Numbered from the stretch's first letter, positions 42,281-50,280 are shown. The stretch: 64,000 nt of DNA from Streptomyces sp. MMBL 11-1 (GCF_028622875.1 NZ_CP117709.1:4033001-4097000); one strand, 5' to 3'. A program made the numbers and translations. Notes: a model not told the origin generated them from the letters alone.

Positions 42281-42498
42281 GCATCAACTTCTCGGCAACG
42301 GGTGTCCGGACGTGTGAAGCGTGTTGGCGCGCCCCGGTCACTGCCGCACGGCGTACCGAGGGCGGTCGGGATCTGTTGTGCCGGACGTGTGCCGAGGGTG
42401 GTTGTCCGCGCCGGGTCGATCTCTTTCCGCCGTACGGGATCTACCGGCTGCACCGTCCTGCCCATCGAACCGTTTCACCGATCAGAGGAGATGCATGA
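42277..42498 (+). CDS. small zinc-ribbon-like protein, third gene of the methyltransferase operon
   Basis: 73 residues from ATG 42277. A CEAC and CRTC pair about 20 residues apart (TCEACWRAPVTAARR...LLCRTCAEGGCP) make a plausible zinc ribbon. The basic C-terminus continues VDLFPPYGIYRLHRPAHR. It is coupled at both ends: ATGA overlaps at 42277 and 42495. Such a domain could act as a partner or carrier protein for the downstream peptide, but this is inference. Confidence 0.6.
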   Translation: MSINFSATGVRTCEACWRAPVTAARRTEGGRDLLCRTCAEGGCPRRVDLFPPYGIYRLHRPAHRTVSPIRGDA

Positions 42499-42629
42499 TG
42501 ACTACTGCCTCCGTACGTGCCGATGCCGGTAAGCATGGCGGGCCTCCGTCGGACAAGCCGTGGACGCCGCCTTCGGAGCCGAAGCCGTCTCCTGACGGCA
42601 GCCGGCCGCAGTGCTTCCCGCAGTCGTGA
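42495..42629 (+). CDS. 44-residue Pro-rich peptide, candidate RiPP precursor
   Basis: The frame begins ATG ATG at 42495, preceded by AGGAG at 42485. It encodes a leader-like MMTTASVRADAGKHGG and a tail PPSDKPWTPPSEPKPSPDG with SRPQCFPQS at the end. The tail is rich in Pro and Ser and contains one Trp, one Cys and an Asp-Gly. Asp-Gly is the dipeptide most prone to aspartimide formation, the chemistry catalysed by PCMT-like enzymes in imiditide-type RiPPs. The stop overlaps the methyltransferase start (GTGA, 42626-42629), which strongly suggests the two are made together. Too short to show family membership by eye. Confidence 0.6.
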   Translation: MMTTASVRADAGKHGGPPSDKPWTPPSEPKPSPDGSRPQCFPQS

Positions 42630-43729
42630 GCACCGCACACCCGGCATCCACCTACCCCGCCCTGGTCCAGGAGTTGGCCGATTGTGGGCTGATCGATGCG
42701 CGGTGGCGGCGGGTGTTCGAGGCTGTGCCGCGTAGCCGGTTCGTTCCGGAGGCTGTGTGGCGGCAGCTGCCCGACCGGTGTGAGCCGGTGGTGGGGATGG
42801 ATGCGTGGCTGGCGTTGGTCAACAGCGACGAGCCGGTCGTCACCCAGCTCGACGACGGAGCCGAGGGCGGGCCCGGTGTGGCCACGTCGTCGAACTCGAT
42901 GCCCTCAATGGTCGCCCGGATGCTGGGCCTGCTCGAAGTCGATGACGGTCAGCGGGTGTTGGAGATCGGCACCGGCACCGGGTACGTTTCCGCGTTGCTC
43001 TGCGAGCGGCTCGGTGACGATCTCGTCCACAGTGTGGAGCTGGACCCGGTCGTGGCCCGGCAGGCGGCCGACGCCCTCGCGCAGGCCGGCTACCGGCCGC
43101 ACCTGCGCGTCGGGGACGGCGAACAGCCCTGGCCCGGCCTGGGGCTCGTGGACCGGCTGATCGCCACCTGCGCGCTGCGGTACGTCCCGTACGCGCTGCT
43201 CCGGCAGGTTCGGCCCGGTGGAGTCGTCGTGGCCCCGCTCGCCCGGGAGTTCTGGTCCGGCGCGCTGGTCCAGCTCCGTGTCCAGGGCGACGGTACGGCG
43301 GTGGGGCCGTTCTGCGGCGGGGCCACGTACATGCCGATGCGCGCCCATCGCGTCCCCGATCTCCACGAGGTGCGGGGCCAGGGAAGGCCCCGCGCCGCCG
43401 GCCTGGACCCCGCCCGCCTCCTCGATCTCGGGTTCGCCCTGTACGCGGGTGCCCGGCTTCCCGGCGTACGGCTCATCCACCGGAGCACTGCCGAGGGCGT
43501 TCAGGTGTGGGTGACCCGGGAGGACGGTGGTGCTGCCACGGCCGTCTCCGGGGAGGCGGTGTGGCAGTACGGGCCCGGGTTCCTGTGGGAGGAGATCGAG
43601 CAGGCCTGGTGGGAGTACGAAGCGGTGGGGCGACCCGACGCCGAGCAGTTCGGGCTGACCGTGACCGATCGAGGGCAGCAGGTATGGCTCCGGGACCCCG
43701 AGGAGGTCATCCGGTCCAGCCGGGTGTGA
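42626..43729 (+). CDS. PCMT-like SAM-dependent methyltransferase, second copy
   Basis: 367 residues from GTG 42626; the four-base overlap with the peptide stop fixes this start over the GTG at 42611. The core is a protein-isoaspartate methyltransferase fold: SNSMPSMVARML (substrate-loop region), motif I VLEIGTGTGYVSALL, HSVELDP, LRVGDG, and RLIATCALRYVP. A C-terminal domain of about 130 residues ends GLTVTDRGQQVWLRDP, as in RiPP-associated methyltransferases. It is very similar throughout to the copy at the window's left edge. It probably methylates an Asp side chain on the 44-residue peptide; neither an ATP-grasp ligase nor a lanthionine synthetase is nearby. Confidence 0.85.
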   Translation: MSTAHPASTYPALVQELADCGLIDARWRRVFEAVPRSRFVPEAVWRQLPDRCEPVVGMDAWLALVNSDEPVVTQLDDGAEGGPGVATSSNSMPSMVARMLGLLEVDDGQRVLEIGTGTGYVSALLCERLGDDLVHSVELDPVVARQAADALAQAGYRPHLRVGDGEQPWPGLGLVDRLIATCALRYVPYALLRQVRPGGVVVAPLAREFWSGALVQLRVQGDGTAVGPFCGGATYMPMRAHRVPDLHEVRGQGRPRAAGLDPARLLDLGFALYAGARLPGVRLIHRSTAEGVQVWVTREDGGAATAVSGEAVWQYGPGFLWEEIEQAWWEYEAVGRPDAEQFGLTVTDRGQQVWLRDPEEVIRSSRV

Positions 43730-43772
43730 AGGTGGCCCCGGACCGGCGGAACGGAAGCCGGGGCCAATACCA

Positions 43773-43810
43773 GAAGGGGCGTCCGACTGAGATCAGTCGG
43801 ACGCCCCTTC
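43773..43810. terminator. 18-bp perfect hairpin, bidirectional terminator
   Basis: GAAGGGGCGTCCGACTGA and its exact complement (43793-43810) are separated by two bases. It lies 44 bases after the methyltransferase stop and 6 bases beyond the 3' end of the leftward tRNA-Ser gene, so it can end both transcripts. Confidence 0.75.
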
Positions 43811-43816
43811 CACAAG

Positions 43817-43904
43817 CGGTAGCGGTGGGATTTGAACCCACGGTGACGGGTTACGCCACACTCGCTTTCGAGGCGAGCTCCTTCGGCCGCTCGGACACGC
43901 TACC
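43817..43904 (-). tRNA. tRNA-Ser (anticodon CGA)
   Basis: The complement folds as an 88-base class II tRNA. The acceptor stem is GGTAGCG/CGCTACC, the D-arm TGTCCGAGCGGCCGAAGGA and the anticodon stem CTCGC/GCGAG with loop CTCGAAA, giving CGA. It has a long variable arm and the T-loop TTCAAAT. The discriminator is G and CCA is not encoded. It reads UCG codons. Its 3' end faces the accessory region that carries the CRISPR locus, so it is a candidate integration point. Confidence 0.93.
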
Positions 43905-43994
43905 GAGAGAGAGCTTAGACCATTCCGGGGCGTGGACAGAAATCGGTTCCCGGGAGTGGGGCCGTACCTGGTCGGGTGGCAGGGCCGTACCTGG

Positions 43995-44531
43995 TCAGAG
44001 GGTGCGGAAGAAGGCCGTCAGCTGCTCGGCGCACTCGTCCTCCAGCACGCCGCCGATCACCTCCGGGCGGTGGTTCAGGCGGCGGTCGCGGACCACGTCC
44101 CAGAGGGAGCCGGCCGCGCCGGCCTTCTCGTCGCGGGCTCCGTAGACGACCCGGTCGACGCGGGACTGCACCAGGGCCCCCGCGCACATCGTGCAGGGCT
44201 CCAGGGTGACCACCAGCGTGCAGCCGGTCAGGCGCCACTCGCCGTGGGCCTCGGCCGCCCGGCGCAGGGCCAGGATCTCGGCGTGCGCGGTCGGGTCGCC
44301 GGTGGCCTCGCGCTCGTTGTGGCCGACGGCCAGCTCCGCGCCGTCGGGGCCGAGGACGACGGCGCCGACCGGCACATCGCCGGCCGACGCCGCCCGTCCG
44401 GCCTCGGCCAGGGCGCGGCGCATCGGTGCCTGCCAGGGGTCGCGTACGGGGTCCCGTACAGGGGCGTGCTCGGGTACGCGTACGGGATCCGGGGCGGGCT
44501 CGGGTGAGGGGTCCGGCGGTCGTGCGATCAC
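43995..44531 (-). CDS. tadA: tRNA-specific adenosine deaminase
   Basis: 178 residues. The cytidine-deaminase-fold zinc site is HAEILALR (His plus catalytic Glu) and EPCTMCAGAL (two Cys). The segments VPVGAVVLGPDG and GARDEKAGAAGSLWDVVRD are typical of TadA, which converts A34 to inosine in tRNA-Arg(ACG). The N-terminal 35 residues are repetitive Pro/Asp/Arg sequence (VRDPVRDPW), so the real start may be further in. The associated gene at 44612 lies upstream on the same strand. Confidence 0.92.
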   Translation of the reverse strand: MIARPPDPSPEPAPDPVRVPEHAPVRDPVRDPWQAPMRRALAEAGRAASAGDVPVGAVVLGPDGAELAVGHNEREATGDPTAHAEILALRRAAEAHGEWRLTGCTLVVTLEPCTMCAGALVQSRVDRVVYGARDEKAGAAGSLWDVVRDRRLNHRPEVIGGVLEDECAEQLTAFFRTL

Positions 44532-44611
44532 CTGCGGGACCCTAACGGACGGGACAGGAGGGAAGGGATGGGGAAGGGGGGTGGTGGTGGAGGGGAGGCG
44601 TACGGGTCCGG

Positions 44612-45187
44612 TCAGCGGACCGACTCCAGGACCTCCGCCGCTCCCACGGCCTCCGCGATCTCGGAGAGTGCGTCGGTCTGCAGGGTGAGCAGCTCCTTCT
44701 CGGACATCCCGAGGTCGGCGAGGACCCCGAGTTCGCCGATCGGGCCCGCCGGCACGGCGTCCGGGTTGGTGTCGTCCTCGTCCGGGTCGGCGGTCGCCGG
44801 GGCGGACCGTTCGGGCTCGCCGTCCTCGGTGCCGTCGAGGTCGACGAGCTCCTCCAGGGCGGCGATCTCGTCCTCGGCCCCTGGTTCGCGGCCGAGCATT
44901 TCGTCGGTGAGCAGGATCTCCCCGTACGAGGAGCGGGCGGCGGCGGACGCGTCCGAGACGTAGATTCGGGGGTCCTCCTCACCGTCCACCCGGACGACGC
45001 CGAACCAGGCGTCCTCCTGCTCGATGTAGACCAGGACCGTGTCCTCGTCCACCGAGGCCTCCCGGGCCAGATCCGTCAGATCGGACAGGGTCTCCACATC
45101 GTCGAGCTCTGTATCGCTCGCTTCCCACCCGTCTTCGGTGCGCGCGAGCAGTGCGGCGAAGTACACCGTGACTCTCCCACTGGTCAT
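44612..45187 (-). CDS. tRNA adenosine deaminase-associated protein
   Basis: 191 residues, very acidic. The N-terminal half, VYFAALLARTEDGWEASDTELDDVETLSDLTDLAREA...DTVLVYIEQEDAWFGVVRVDGEEDPRIYVSDA, is the conserved actinobacterial family always found beside tadA. The middle is a disordered Asp/Glu-rich linker and the end, LADLGMSEKELLTLQTDALSEIAEAVGAAEVLE, is helical. ATG 45187 is the start. Its molecular role is unknown, but constant linkage suggests a link to tRNA editing or to the deaminase itself. Confidence 0.85.
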   Translation of the reverse strand: MTSGRVTVYFAALLARTEDGWEASDTELDDVETLSDLTDLAREASVDEDTVLVYIEQEDAWFGVVRVDGEEDPRIYVSDASAAARSSYGEILLTDEMLGREPGAEDEIAALEELVDLDGTEDGEPERSAPATADPDEDDTNPDAVPAGPIGELGVLADLGMSEKELLTLQTDALSEIAEAVGAAEVLESVR

Positions 45188-45382
45188 AGGCGAATCGGTC
45201 CGGCGGGAGGGCGAACGGTGATCCGTCCGTCCTGCGCCCCGCCCAACCGGCATCGTGGCAGAAACAAGCGCCGTGCGAGACCTCTTCGACCGTTGCGTCG
45301 GCCATCAGTTCCAGGAGTGCCTGGTCGGCCCTCGCCCTGACGAGCCGATCGGCGGGGGAGTGCGCCGGTGGTACAGGGAGGT

Positions 45383-45649
45383 TCACCAGCGGAACGTGCG
45401 CATCCGCATCTGCTGTCGCATACGGGCCGCACGGGCCCGGCGCGGCTGGACGCGGTCGCGCAGCTGCTTGGCCTCGTGGAGCTCACGGAGGAACTGGACG
45501 CGTCGTCGGCGGCGGGCGGCGTCACTCTCCTGCGCGTCCTCGACCTCATCCGCCGCGCCCTCGGCGTCGCGCCCGTCGCGCGGCCCTCGCGAGGCCGGGT
45601 CGCGCCGGTCGCGCGAGGCCGGGTCGCGCCGCAGTTCCCCGTCAGCCAT
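45383..45649 (-). CDS. small highly basic protein
   Basis: 88 residues from ATG 45649. The N-terminal half repeats RRDPASR-type units (DNA repeats GCGCGAGGCCGGGTC). The C-terminal half is a basic helix-rich stretch, ARRRRRVQFLRELHEAKQLRDRVQPRRARAARMRQQMRMRTFRW. Composition suggests nucleic-acid binding. It lies between the tadA-associated gene and upp, where S. coelicolor also has a short gene. The real start and identity are moderately uncertain. Confidence 0.55.
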   Translation of the reverse strand: MADGELRRDPASRDRRDPASRGPRDGRDAEGAADEVEDAQESDAARRRRRVQFLRELHEAKQLRDRVQPRRARAARMRQQMRMRTFRW

Positions 45650-45751
45650 CGACACACCACCCCAGTGCTGGGTCCGTATGCCCCCACCTTCCCCCCGAAC
45701 AGGTGGTTGATGCCAGCGCAGAGTGCCGGGAGGCGCGGTTACTGTTGACAC

Positions 45752-46387
45752 ATGCGGATCCACGTCGTCGACCACCCGCTGGTGGCGCACAAACTCACCA
45801 CGCTGCGCGACAAGCGCACCGACTCCCCGACCTTCCGGCGGCTCGCCGACGAGCTGGTCACCCTTCTCGCGTACGAGGCCACCAGGGATGTGCGTACCGA
45901 GCAGGTCGACATCGAGACCCCGGTGACGCCCACGACCGGGGTGAAGCTCTCGCACCCCCGGCCCCTGGTCGTCCCGATCCTGCGCGCCGGTCTGGGCATG
46001 CTGGACGGCATGGTGCGGCTGCTGCCGACCGCCGAAGTGGGCTTCCTCGGCATGATCCGCAACGAGGAGACGCTCCAGGCGGAGACGTACGCGACCCGGA
46101 TGCCCGAGGACCTCTCCGGTCGCCAGGTCTACGTCCTGGACCCGATGCTGGCCACCGGCGGCACCCTGGTCGCGGCCATCCGCGAGCTGATCAAGCGCGG
46201 GGCCGACGATGTCACCGCCGTCGTTCTCCTCGCGGCGCCCGAGGGCGTCGAGGTGATGGAGCGCGAGCTGGCCGGGACCCCGGTCACCGTCGTCACCGCC
46301 TCCGTCGACGAGCGGCTCAACGAGAACGGCTACATCGTGCCCGGCCTCGGGGACGCGGGCGACCGGATGTACGGCACGGCCGAATAG
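45752..46387 (+). CDS. upp: uracil phosphoribosyltransferase
   Basis: 211 residues, full length. It converts uracil and PRPP to UMP in pyrimidine salvage. Family features are [23 protein letters not shown] at the N-terminus, the phosphate-binding [12 protein letters not shown], the PRPP loop [18 protein letters not shown] and the uracil-binding C-terminal [17 protein letters not shown]. It is transcribed alone, away from tadA. Confidence 0.97.
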   Translation: MRIHVVDHPLVAHKLTTLRDKRTDSPTFRRLADELVTLLAYEATRDVRTEQVDIETPVTPTTGVKLSHPRPLVVPILRAGLGMLDGMVRLLPTAEVGFLGMIRNEETLQAETYATRMPEDLSGRQVYVLDPMLATGGTLVAAIRELIKRGADDVTAVVLLAAPEGVEVMERELAGTPVTVVTASVDERLNENGYIVPGLGDAGDRMYGTAE

Positions 46388-46493
46388 CCGTTCCGCGATG
46401 TGACGCCCCGTTCCGGTGTCGTACCGTTCCGTACGGTGCCGGGGCGGGGCGCTTTCGTGTGTGTGGCAGCGCAAGCGGGAGCGTGTGCGGGGT

Positions 46494-47120
46494 TCAGCAG
46501 GAGGGGGACGGGGCCGGGGCCGGCTTCGTCAGGGCCGCCATCGCGGCGGTGGCCTCCTGCGGGGTGCTGAACGCCTTGAACTTCGCCCCGAGGATCAGAT
46601 CGACCTCGCCCGTCTTGCGGGTGTCGGTCTTCTGCACGGTGCCCGCCAGCTGGGTGCCGAGCACCGTGAAGCTGCCGTTCGTCGCGGTCGGTGCACCGAG
46701 CAGCACGCCCGTGCCCGGCACCTTCTTGTCGTACGCCTTCGTCGCGTTGCCCACCTCGCCGATGGCGAAACCGCGCTTCTTGAGCTCCTCGGCGGCGGAC
46801 TTGGCCAGCCCGCTGCGCGTCGTCGCGTTGTAGACGTTGACCTTGATGGCGGCGGGCTTCGGCAGTGCCTTGGCCGTGGCCGCCGACGGCTTCGGGGTGG
46901 GGCAGTCCCGCTTGTGGTCGGCCGCGCCGACGCTCTTGTCGCCGCCGGTGAAGACGTCGATGAGCTGCAGCGTGCCCCAGCCGGCCAGGCTGAGGGCGAC
47001 GACGGCTCCGATGCCCGCGAGGACCAGCCTGCGGCGGTGCCGGGGGCGGCGCATACGGGGGTAGGCGTCGCCCGTGATGCGGTACTTTCCGCCCATGCCG
47101 GGGGGAGTGAGCATGCTCAT
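46494..47120 (-). CDS. membrane-anchored LytR_C-domain protein
   Basis: 208 residues. A basic cytoplasmic N-terminus (RMRRPRHRRR) precedes one transmembrane helix (LVLAGIGAVVALSLAGWGTLQLI) at about residues 31-54. Outside is a LytR_cpsA_psr C-terminal domain: IKVNVYNATTRSGLAKSAAEELKKRGFAIGEVGNATKAY...VLLGAPTATNG. This domain occurs alone or attached to cell-wall glycopolymer ligases; the stand-alone form has no catalytic part and may help in wall assembly. A terminal Cys ends the protein. Confidence 0.85.
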   Translation of the reverse strand: MSMLTPPGMGGKYRITGDAYPRMRRPRHRRRLVLAGIGAVVALSLAGWGTLQLIDVFTGGDKSVGAADHKRDCPTPKPSAATAKALPKPAAIKVNVYNATTRSGLAKSAAEELKKRGFAIGEVGNATKAYDKKVPGTGVLLGAPTATNGSFTVLGTQLAGTVQKTDTRKTGEVDLILGAKFKAFSTPQEATAAMAALTKPAPAPSPSC

Positions 47121-47324
47121 GGACGCAGCGTAGTGCGACCCGGTGATGATGCGTACAAAATGATCAGCGTATGGGGCCCGGATGGGCGGGAAAACACCCG
47201 AAAGGCCCGAAATGGGGCACTCGGTGGGGTGGGGGCCCGGGTGGGAACCCGGGTGGGGTGCGCCGGTGCCACGCGGCCGTGCTGTGCGCGGGCGGCCGAC
47301 CGAGGGCGGTCGGGCGGGGCGGCG

Positions 47325-47621
47325 TCAGCCCAGGTCGAGGACGCGGGCGTGCAGCACCTGGCGCTGCTGGAGCGCGGCCCGGACCGCCCGGTGCAGGCCG
47401 TCCTCCAGGTAGAGGTCGCCCTGCCACTTCACGACGTGGGCGAACAGGTCACCGTAGAACGTGGAGTCCTCGGCGAGGAGGGTCTCCAGGTCCAGTTGGC
47501 CCTTGGTGGTCACGAGCTGGTCCAGGCGAACCGGACGCGGCGCGACATCCGCCCACTGTCGGGTGCTTTCCCGGCCGTGGTCGGGGTAGGGCTTCCCATT
47601 TCCGATGCGCTTGAAGATCAC
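47325..47621 (-). CDS. small conserved actinobacterial protein (annotated elsewhere as VapB-like)
   Basis: 98 residues: MIFKRIGNGKPYPDHGRE, then RPVRLDQLVTTKGQLDLETLLAEDSTFYGDLFAHVVKWQGDLYLEDGLHRAVRAALQQ. The DGLHRAVRAA segment recalls ParB/Srx-like nucleotide-binding domains. Databases often label this protein as a VapB-family antitoxin, but no toxin gene is adjacent and it is part of the conserved core near upp. I therefore treat the antitoxin label as weak. Confidence 0.75.
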   Translation of the reverse strand: MIFKRIGNGKPYPDHGRESTRQWADVAPRPVRLDQLVTTKGQLDLETLLAEDSTFYGDLFAHVVKWQGDLYLEDGLHRAVRAALQQRQVLHARVLDLG

Positions 47622-47735
47622 ACGGAAAGCCTACCGGGCAAGGGCCACCGGGCGCAGCCGGGGAAGCGCACCGCGATGCCGGTGCAAAGGGCGTATAGCG
47701 CGGGATAGGGCTGGATACGGGGCAGGGGCCGCCGG

Positions 47736-47781
47736 AGTGGGCCCGGTCCGGAATCCGTACGGATTCCGGACCGGGCCCACT
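47736..47781. terminator. 46-bp perfect palindrome, bidirectional terminator
   Basis: The left arm AGTGGGCCCGGTCCGG plus AATCCGT is followed directly by its exact complement, giving a 23-bp stem with no unpaired spacer. It lies 61 bases past the stop of the leftward M28 peptidase gene, the most likely gene to be terminated here. Confidence 0.75.
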
Positions 47782-47841
47782 GTCGGGTTCACCGTGCTTG
47801 CGGGGGTCCGCCGCCCGCGGGCCCGTTCCGGGCTGCCGCTC

Positions 47842-49398
47842 CTACTCCGCGACCCGGCCGTGACCCTCGCGCAGGCCGCCGCCGCTGCCGCCGCTGCCGG
47901 GCGTGCCCGTGCCGGTGTCGGGGGTGACCGGGCGCGTCAGGGAGCGCAGGTCGTGGGCGTACGTCCCGACGGCGTTGGCGATCACGTCGATGTTGGTGTC
48001 GAAGTGACCCATGTCGATGTTGTCCAGGTCGTCGCAGGCCGCGTGGTAGCAGGGGTCGTACGCGATCCCCGCCTCGCCGCCGAAGACCTCGGCCTGGGCC
48101 GCCGTCTTGATGCCCTCCGCCCCGGTGTCCGTACCGCCGGACGGGATGCCGACCTCGATGAACGGCCCGTAGTCCGAGCGGCCGGTGAAGTCGGTGCCCT
48201 CGTGCGGCTTGCCCTTGCCGTCGAGGAACTCGTTGATGTCGCGCTCCAGTTGGGCCGAGCCCTCCGGGCCCGGGCCCTCGCCGACCTGGTCGGAGTTGTC
48301 GCCGTCGAAGACGAACTGCACACCGTTGGGCGAGGCGATCATGTCGAAGTTCAGGTAGAGCGCGATCTGTTCGCGCTGCTTCTCGGAGAGCGCCGCGACG
48401 TACTTCTCCGAGCCGATCAGACCGTTCTCCTCGGCCGACCACCAGGCGAACCGCACCTTGTTGGTGGGGTTGCTCTTCGACTTCGCCAGCTTCAGGGCGA
48501 CATCGAGCAGGCCGGCGGAGCCGGAGCCGTTGTCGTTGATGCCGGGGCCCTCGGTCACCGAGTCGAGGTGGGCGCCGAGCATCACCGTCCGGGCGGAGTT
48601 GCCGCCGGGCGTCTCGGCGATGACGTTGCGGGTGGGGCGGTCCTCCTGGAGCTCGCGGATCTCGAAGGAGACCGTGACTTCGCCGCCCGCGAGATCGGCG
48701 GCGAGCTTCTCGCCCTCCGCCTGGGTGAGGCCGCCGGTCGGGATCCTGCCGGCCGCGACCTCGCCGAGCGTGCCGGACAGGACGCCCTCGACGTTGTTGT
48801 AGATGACCGCCCCGGCAGCGCCCGCGTCGGCGGCCGCCGCCTGCTTCTCGGCGAAGGAGCAGCCGCCGCGCTTGATCAGCGCGATCTTGCCGGTGAAGGT
48901 CGTGGACGCGTAGTCGGCCGCCTCGCAGCCCGTCGTCGCGTCGACCGGCACCGCGACGAGCGCCGCCGTCAGGCCGCCCACCTCGGTCGACGGCGTGTAC
49001 GTCATGGCCTTGATCGTGACGTCGCGGGGCGTCGGCGTGACCACGGCGAGCTTCTCGGCCAGCGTCTCCGTGTAGGTGAAGCGGAAGTTCTCGTACGAGA
49101 CCTTGTACCCGGCCCGCTGGAGCTGACGGTAGACGTACGCCGCCGAGGCGTCGTGGCCCAGTGAGCCGGCGGCGCGGTGACCGTCGGCCGAGTCGGCTAT
49201 CGCCTGGAACTGCTGGAGGTGGCGGTGGGCGTCGCGTGCGGACGCCTTCCTCACCAACTCCTTCGACAGCTTGGCCGCTTCCTTGCCGGGGTCGTGCGGC
49301 GCGGGGCGTCCGGGGTGCGGGGACGCGGCCAGGAGGAGCGGTGTGGCCAGGGCGGTGGCGGCCACGACAGCCATGGCTCTGCGACGTGTTGCGTGCAC
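47842..49398 (-). CDS. secreted M28-family aminopeptidase with PA domain
   Basis: 518 residues. A signal peptide (MHATRRRAMAVVAATALATPLLLAAS) is followed by an N-terminal helical part and a PA insert (IALIKRGGCSFAEKQAAAADAGAAGAVIYNN). The di-zinc M28 core comprises MLGAHLDSVTEGPGINDNGSGSAG, WWSAEENGLIGS (catalytic Glu pair), LNFDMIASPN and YHAACDDLDNID. It resembles the Streptomyces griseus-type aminopeptidase with an added PA lid. It releases N-terminal amino acids from extracellular peptides. The Gly/Thr-rich C-terminus may be processed. Confidence 0.93.
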   Translation of the reverse strand: MHATRRRAMAVVAATALATPLLLAASPHPGRPAPHDPGKEAAKLSKELVRKASARDAHRHLQQFQAIADSADGHRAAGSLGHDASAAYVYRQLQRAGYKVSYENFRFTYTETLAEKLAVVTPTPRDVTIKAMTYTPSTEVGGLTAALVAVPVDATTGCEAADYASTTFTGKIALIKRGGCSFAEKQAAAADAGAAGAVIYNNVEGVLSGTLGEVAAGRIPTGGLTQAEGEKLAADLAGGEVTVSFEIRELQEDRPTRNVIAETPGGNSARTVMLGAHLDSVTEGPGINDNGSGSAGLLDVALKLAKSKSNPTNKVRFAWWSAEENGLIGSEKYVAALSEKQREQIALYLNFDMIASPNGVQFVFDGDNSDQVGEGPGPEGSAQLERDINEFLDGKGKPHEGTDFTGRSDYGPFIEVGIPSGGTDTGAEGIKTAAQAEVFGGEAGIAYDPCYHAACDDLDNIDMGHFDTNIDVIANAVGTYAHDLRSLTRPVTPDTGTGTPGSGGSGGGLREGHGRVAE

Positions 49399-49458
49399 AG
49401 GAGTCCTTCCGGTCTGAACGGCTGACGGCTTAACGGCTGAACGAATGTGCTGCGAAAG

Positions 49459-50280
49459 CTAGCGAGTGGGGTGGCGTCTGTGAACAGATGTGGCCGGATT
49501 TGATCGGAGGGAGGGAGGTGTCGGCCTGATTCGGCGCTTGACCGCGTCACTTCTCGGACGATGACCCGCCGCCCGGCTTCTTCGCCGCCTTGGCCGCCGG
49601 ATTGCCCCCTTGGCGGCTGTCTTGGCCGCCGGATTGTCCGCCTTGGCAGTTGCCTTGGCCGCTGCCTTCGCCTCCTGCTTCGCCTCCTGCTTCGCCTCCT
49701 GTTTGGCCTTCTGCTTGTACGCGCGCACTTCGACGAGCGAATCCGGGCCCGTGATGTCGGCGACCGACCGGCGCGATCCGGCCTCCCCGTACGGGCCCGC
49801 CGCCTCCCGCCACCCCTTCGGCCGCACGCCGAACTGCTTGCCGAGCAGCGCCAAGAAGATCCGGGCCTTCTGGGTGCCGAAGCCGGGCAGCGCGTTGAGA
49901 CGTTTCAGCAGCTCGCTACCGGTCGTCGCGTCCCGCCACACCGCGCTCGCGTCGCCGTCGTACTCCGCCACCAGGAACCGGCACAGCTGCTGCACCCGCT
50001 GGGCCATGGAGCCGGGGTAGCGGTGCAGGGCGGGTTTGGTGGTGAACAGTTCGGTGAAGGCGTCCGGGTCGTAGGCGGCGATCCGCCCCGCGTCCAGGTC
50101 GTCGGAGCCCATCCGTTCCGCGAGGGTGTACGGGCCCGTGAACGCCCACTCCATCGGAACCTGCTGGTCCAGCAGCATGCCGACCAGGGCGGCCAGCGGG
50201 CTGCGGCCGAGAAGCGCGTCGGCCTCCGGATTCTGGGCGATCCGCAGGGTGATGTCCTTGCCGCTGTCGCTCGTGGTCAT
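49459..50280 (-). CDS. HhH-GPD base-excision repair family protein with frameshifted tail
   Basis: 273 residues from ATG 50280. The core LVGMLLDQQVPMEWAFTGPYTLAERMG and the helix-hairpin-helix LNALPGFGTQKARIFLALLGKQFG fit the Streptomyces HhH-GPD glycosylase-like family. After residue 190 is a Lys/Ala tail (KQEAKQEAKQEAKAAAKATAKA) from DNA repeats. In this sequence the tail then changes to Arg-rich nonsense (AIRRPRRRR). One extra base in the G-run at 49605-49609 (minus strand) would instead give GGNPAAKAAKKPGGGSSSEK and a stop at 49547, which is probably the ancestral end. No signal for export. Confidence 0.8.
   Translation of the reverse strand: MTTSDSGKDITLRIAQNPEADALLGRSPLAALVGMLLDQQVPMEWAFTGPYTLAERMGSDDLDAGRIAAYDPDAFTELFTTKPALHRYPGSMAQRVQQLCRFLVAEYDGDASAVWRDATTGSELLKRLNALPGFGTQKARIFLALLGKQFGVRPKGWREAAGPYGEAGSRRSVADITGPDSLVEVRAYKQKAKQEAKQEAKQEAKAAAKATAKADNPAAKTAAKGAIRRPRRRRSRAAGHRPRSDAVKRRIRPTPPSLRSNPATSVHRRHPTR

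Noticed and set aside
47325..47621. Toxin-antitoxin locus at the VapB-labelled gene
   Set aside because: No toxin gene is adjacent and the gene is part of a conserved core region; the label appears to be an annotation habit.
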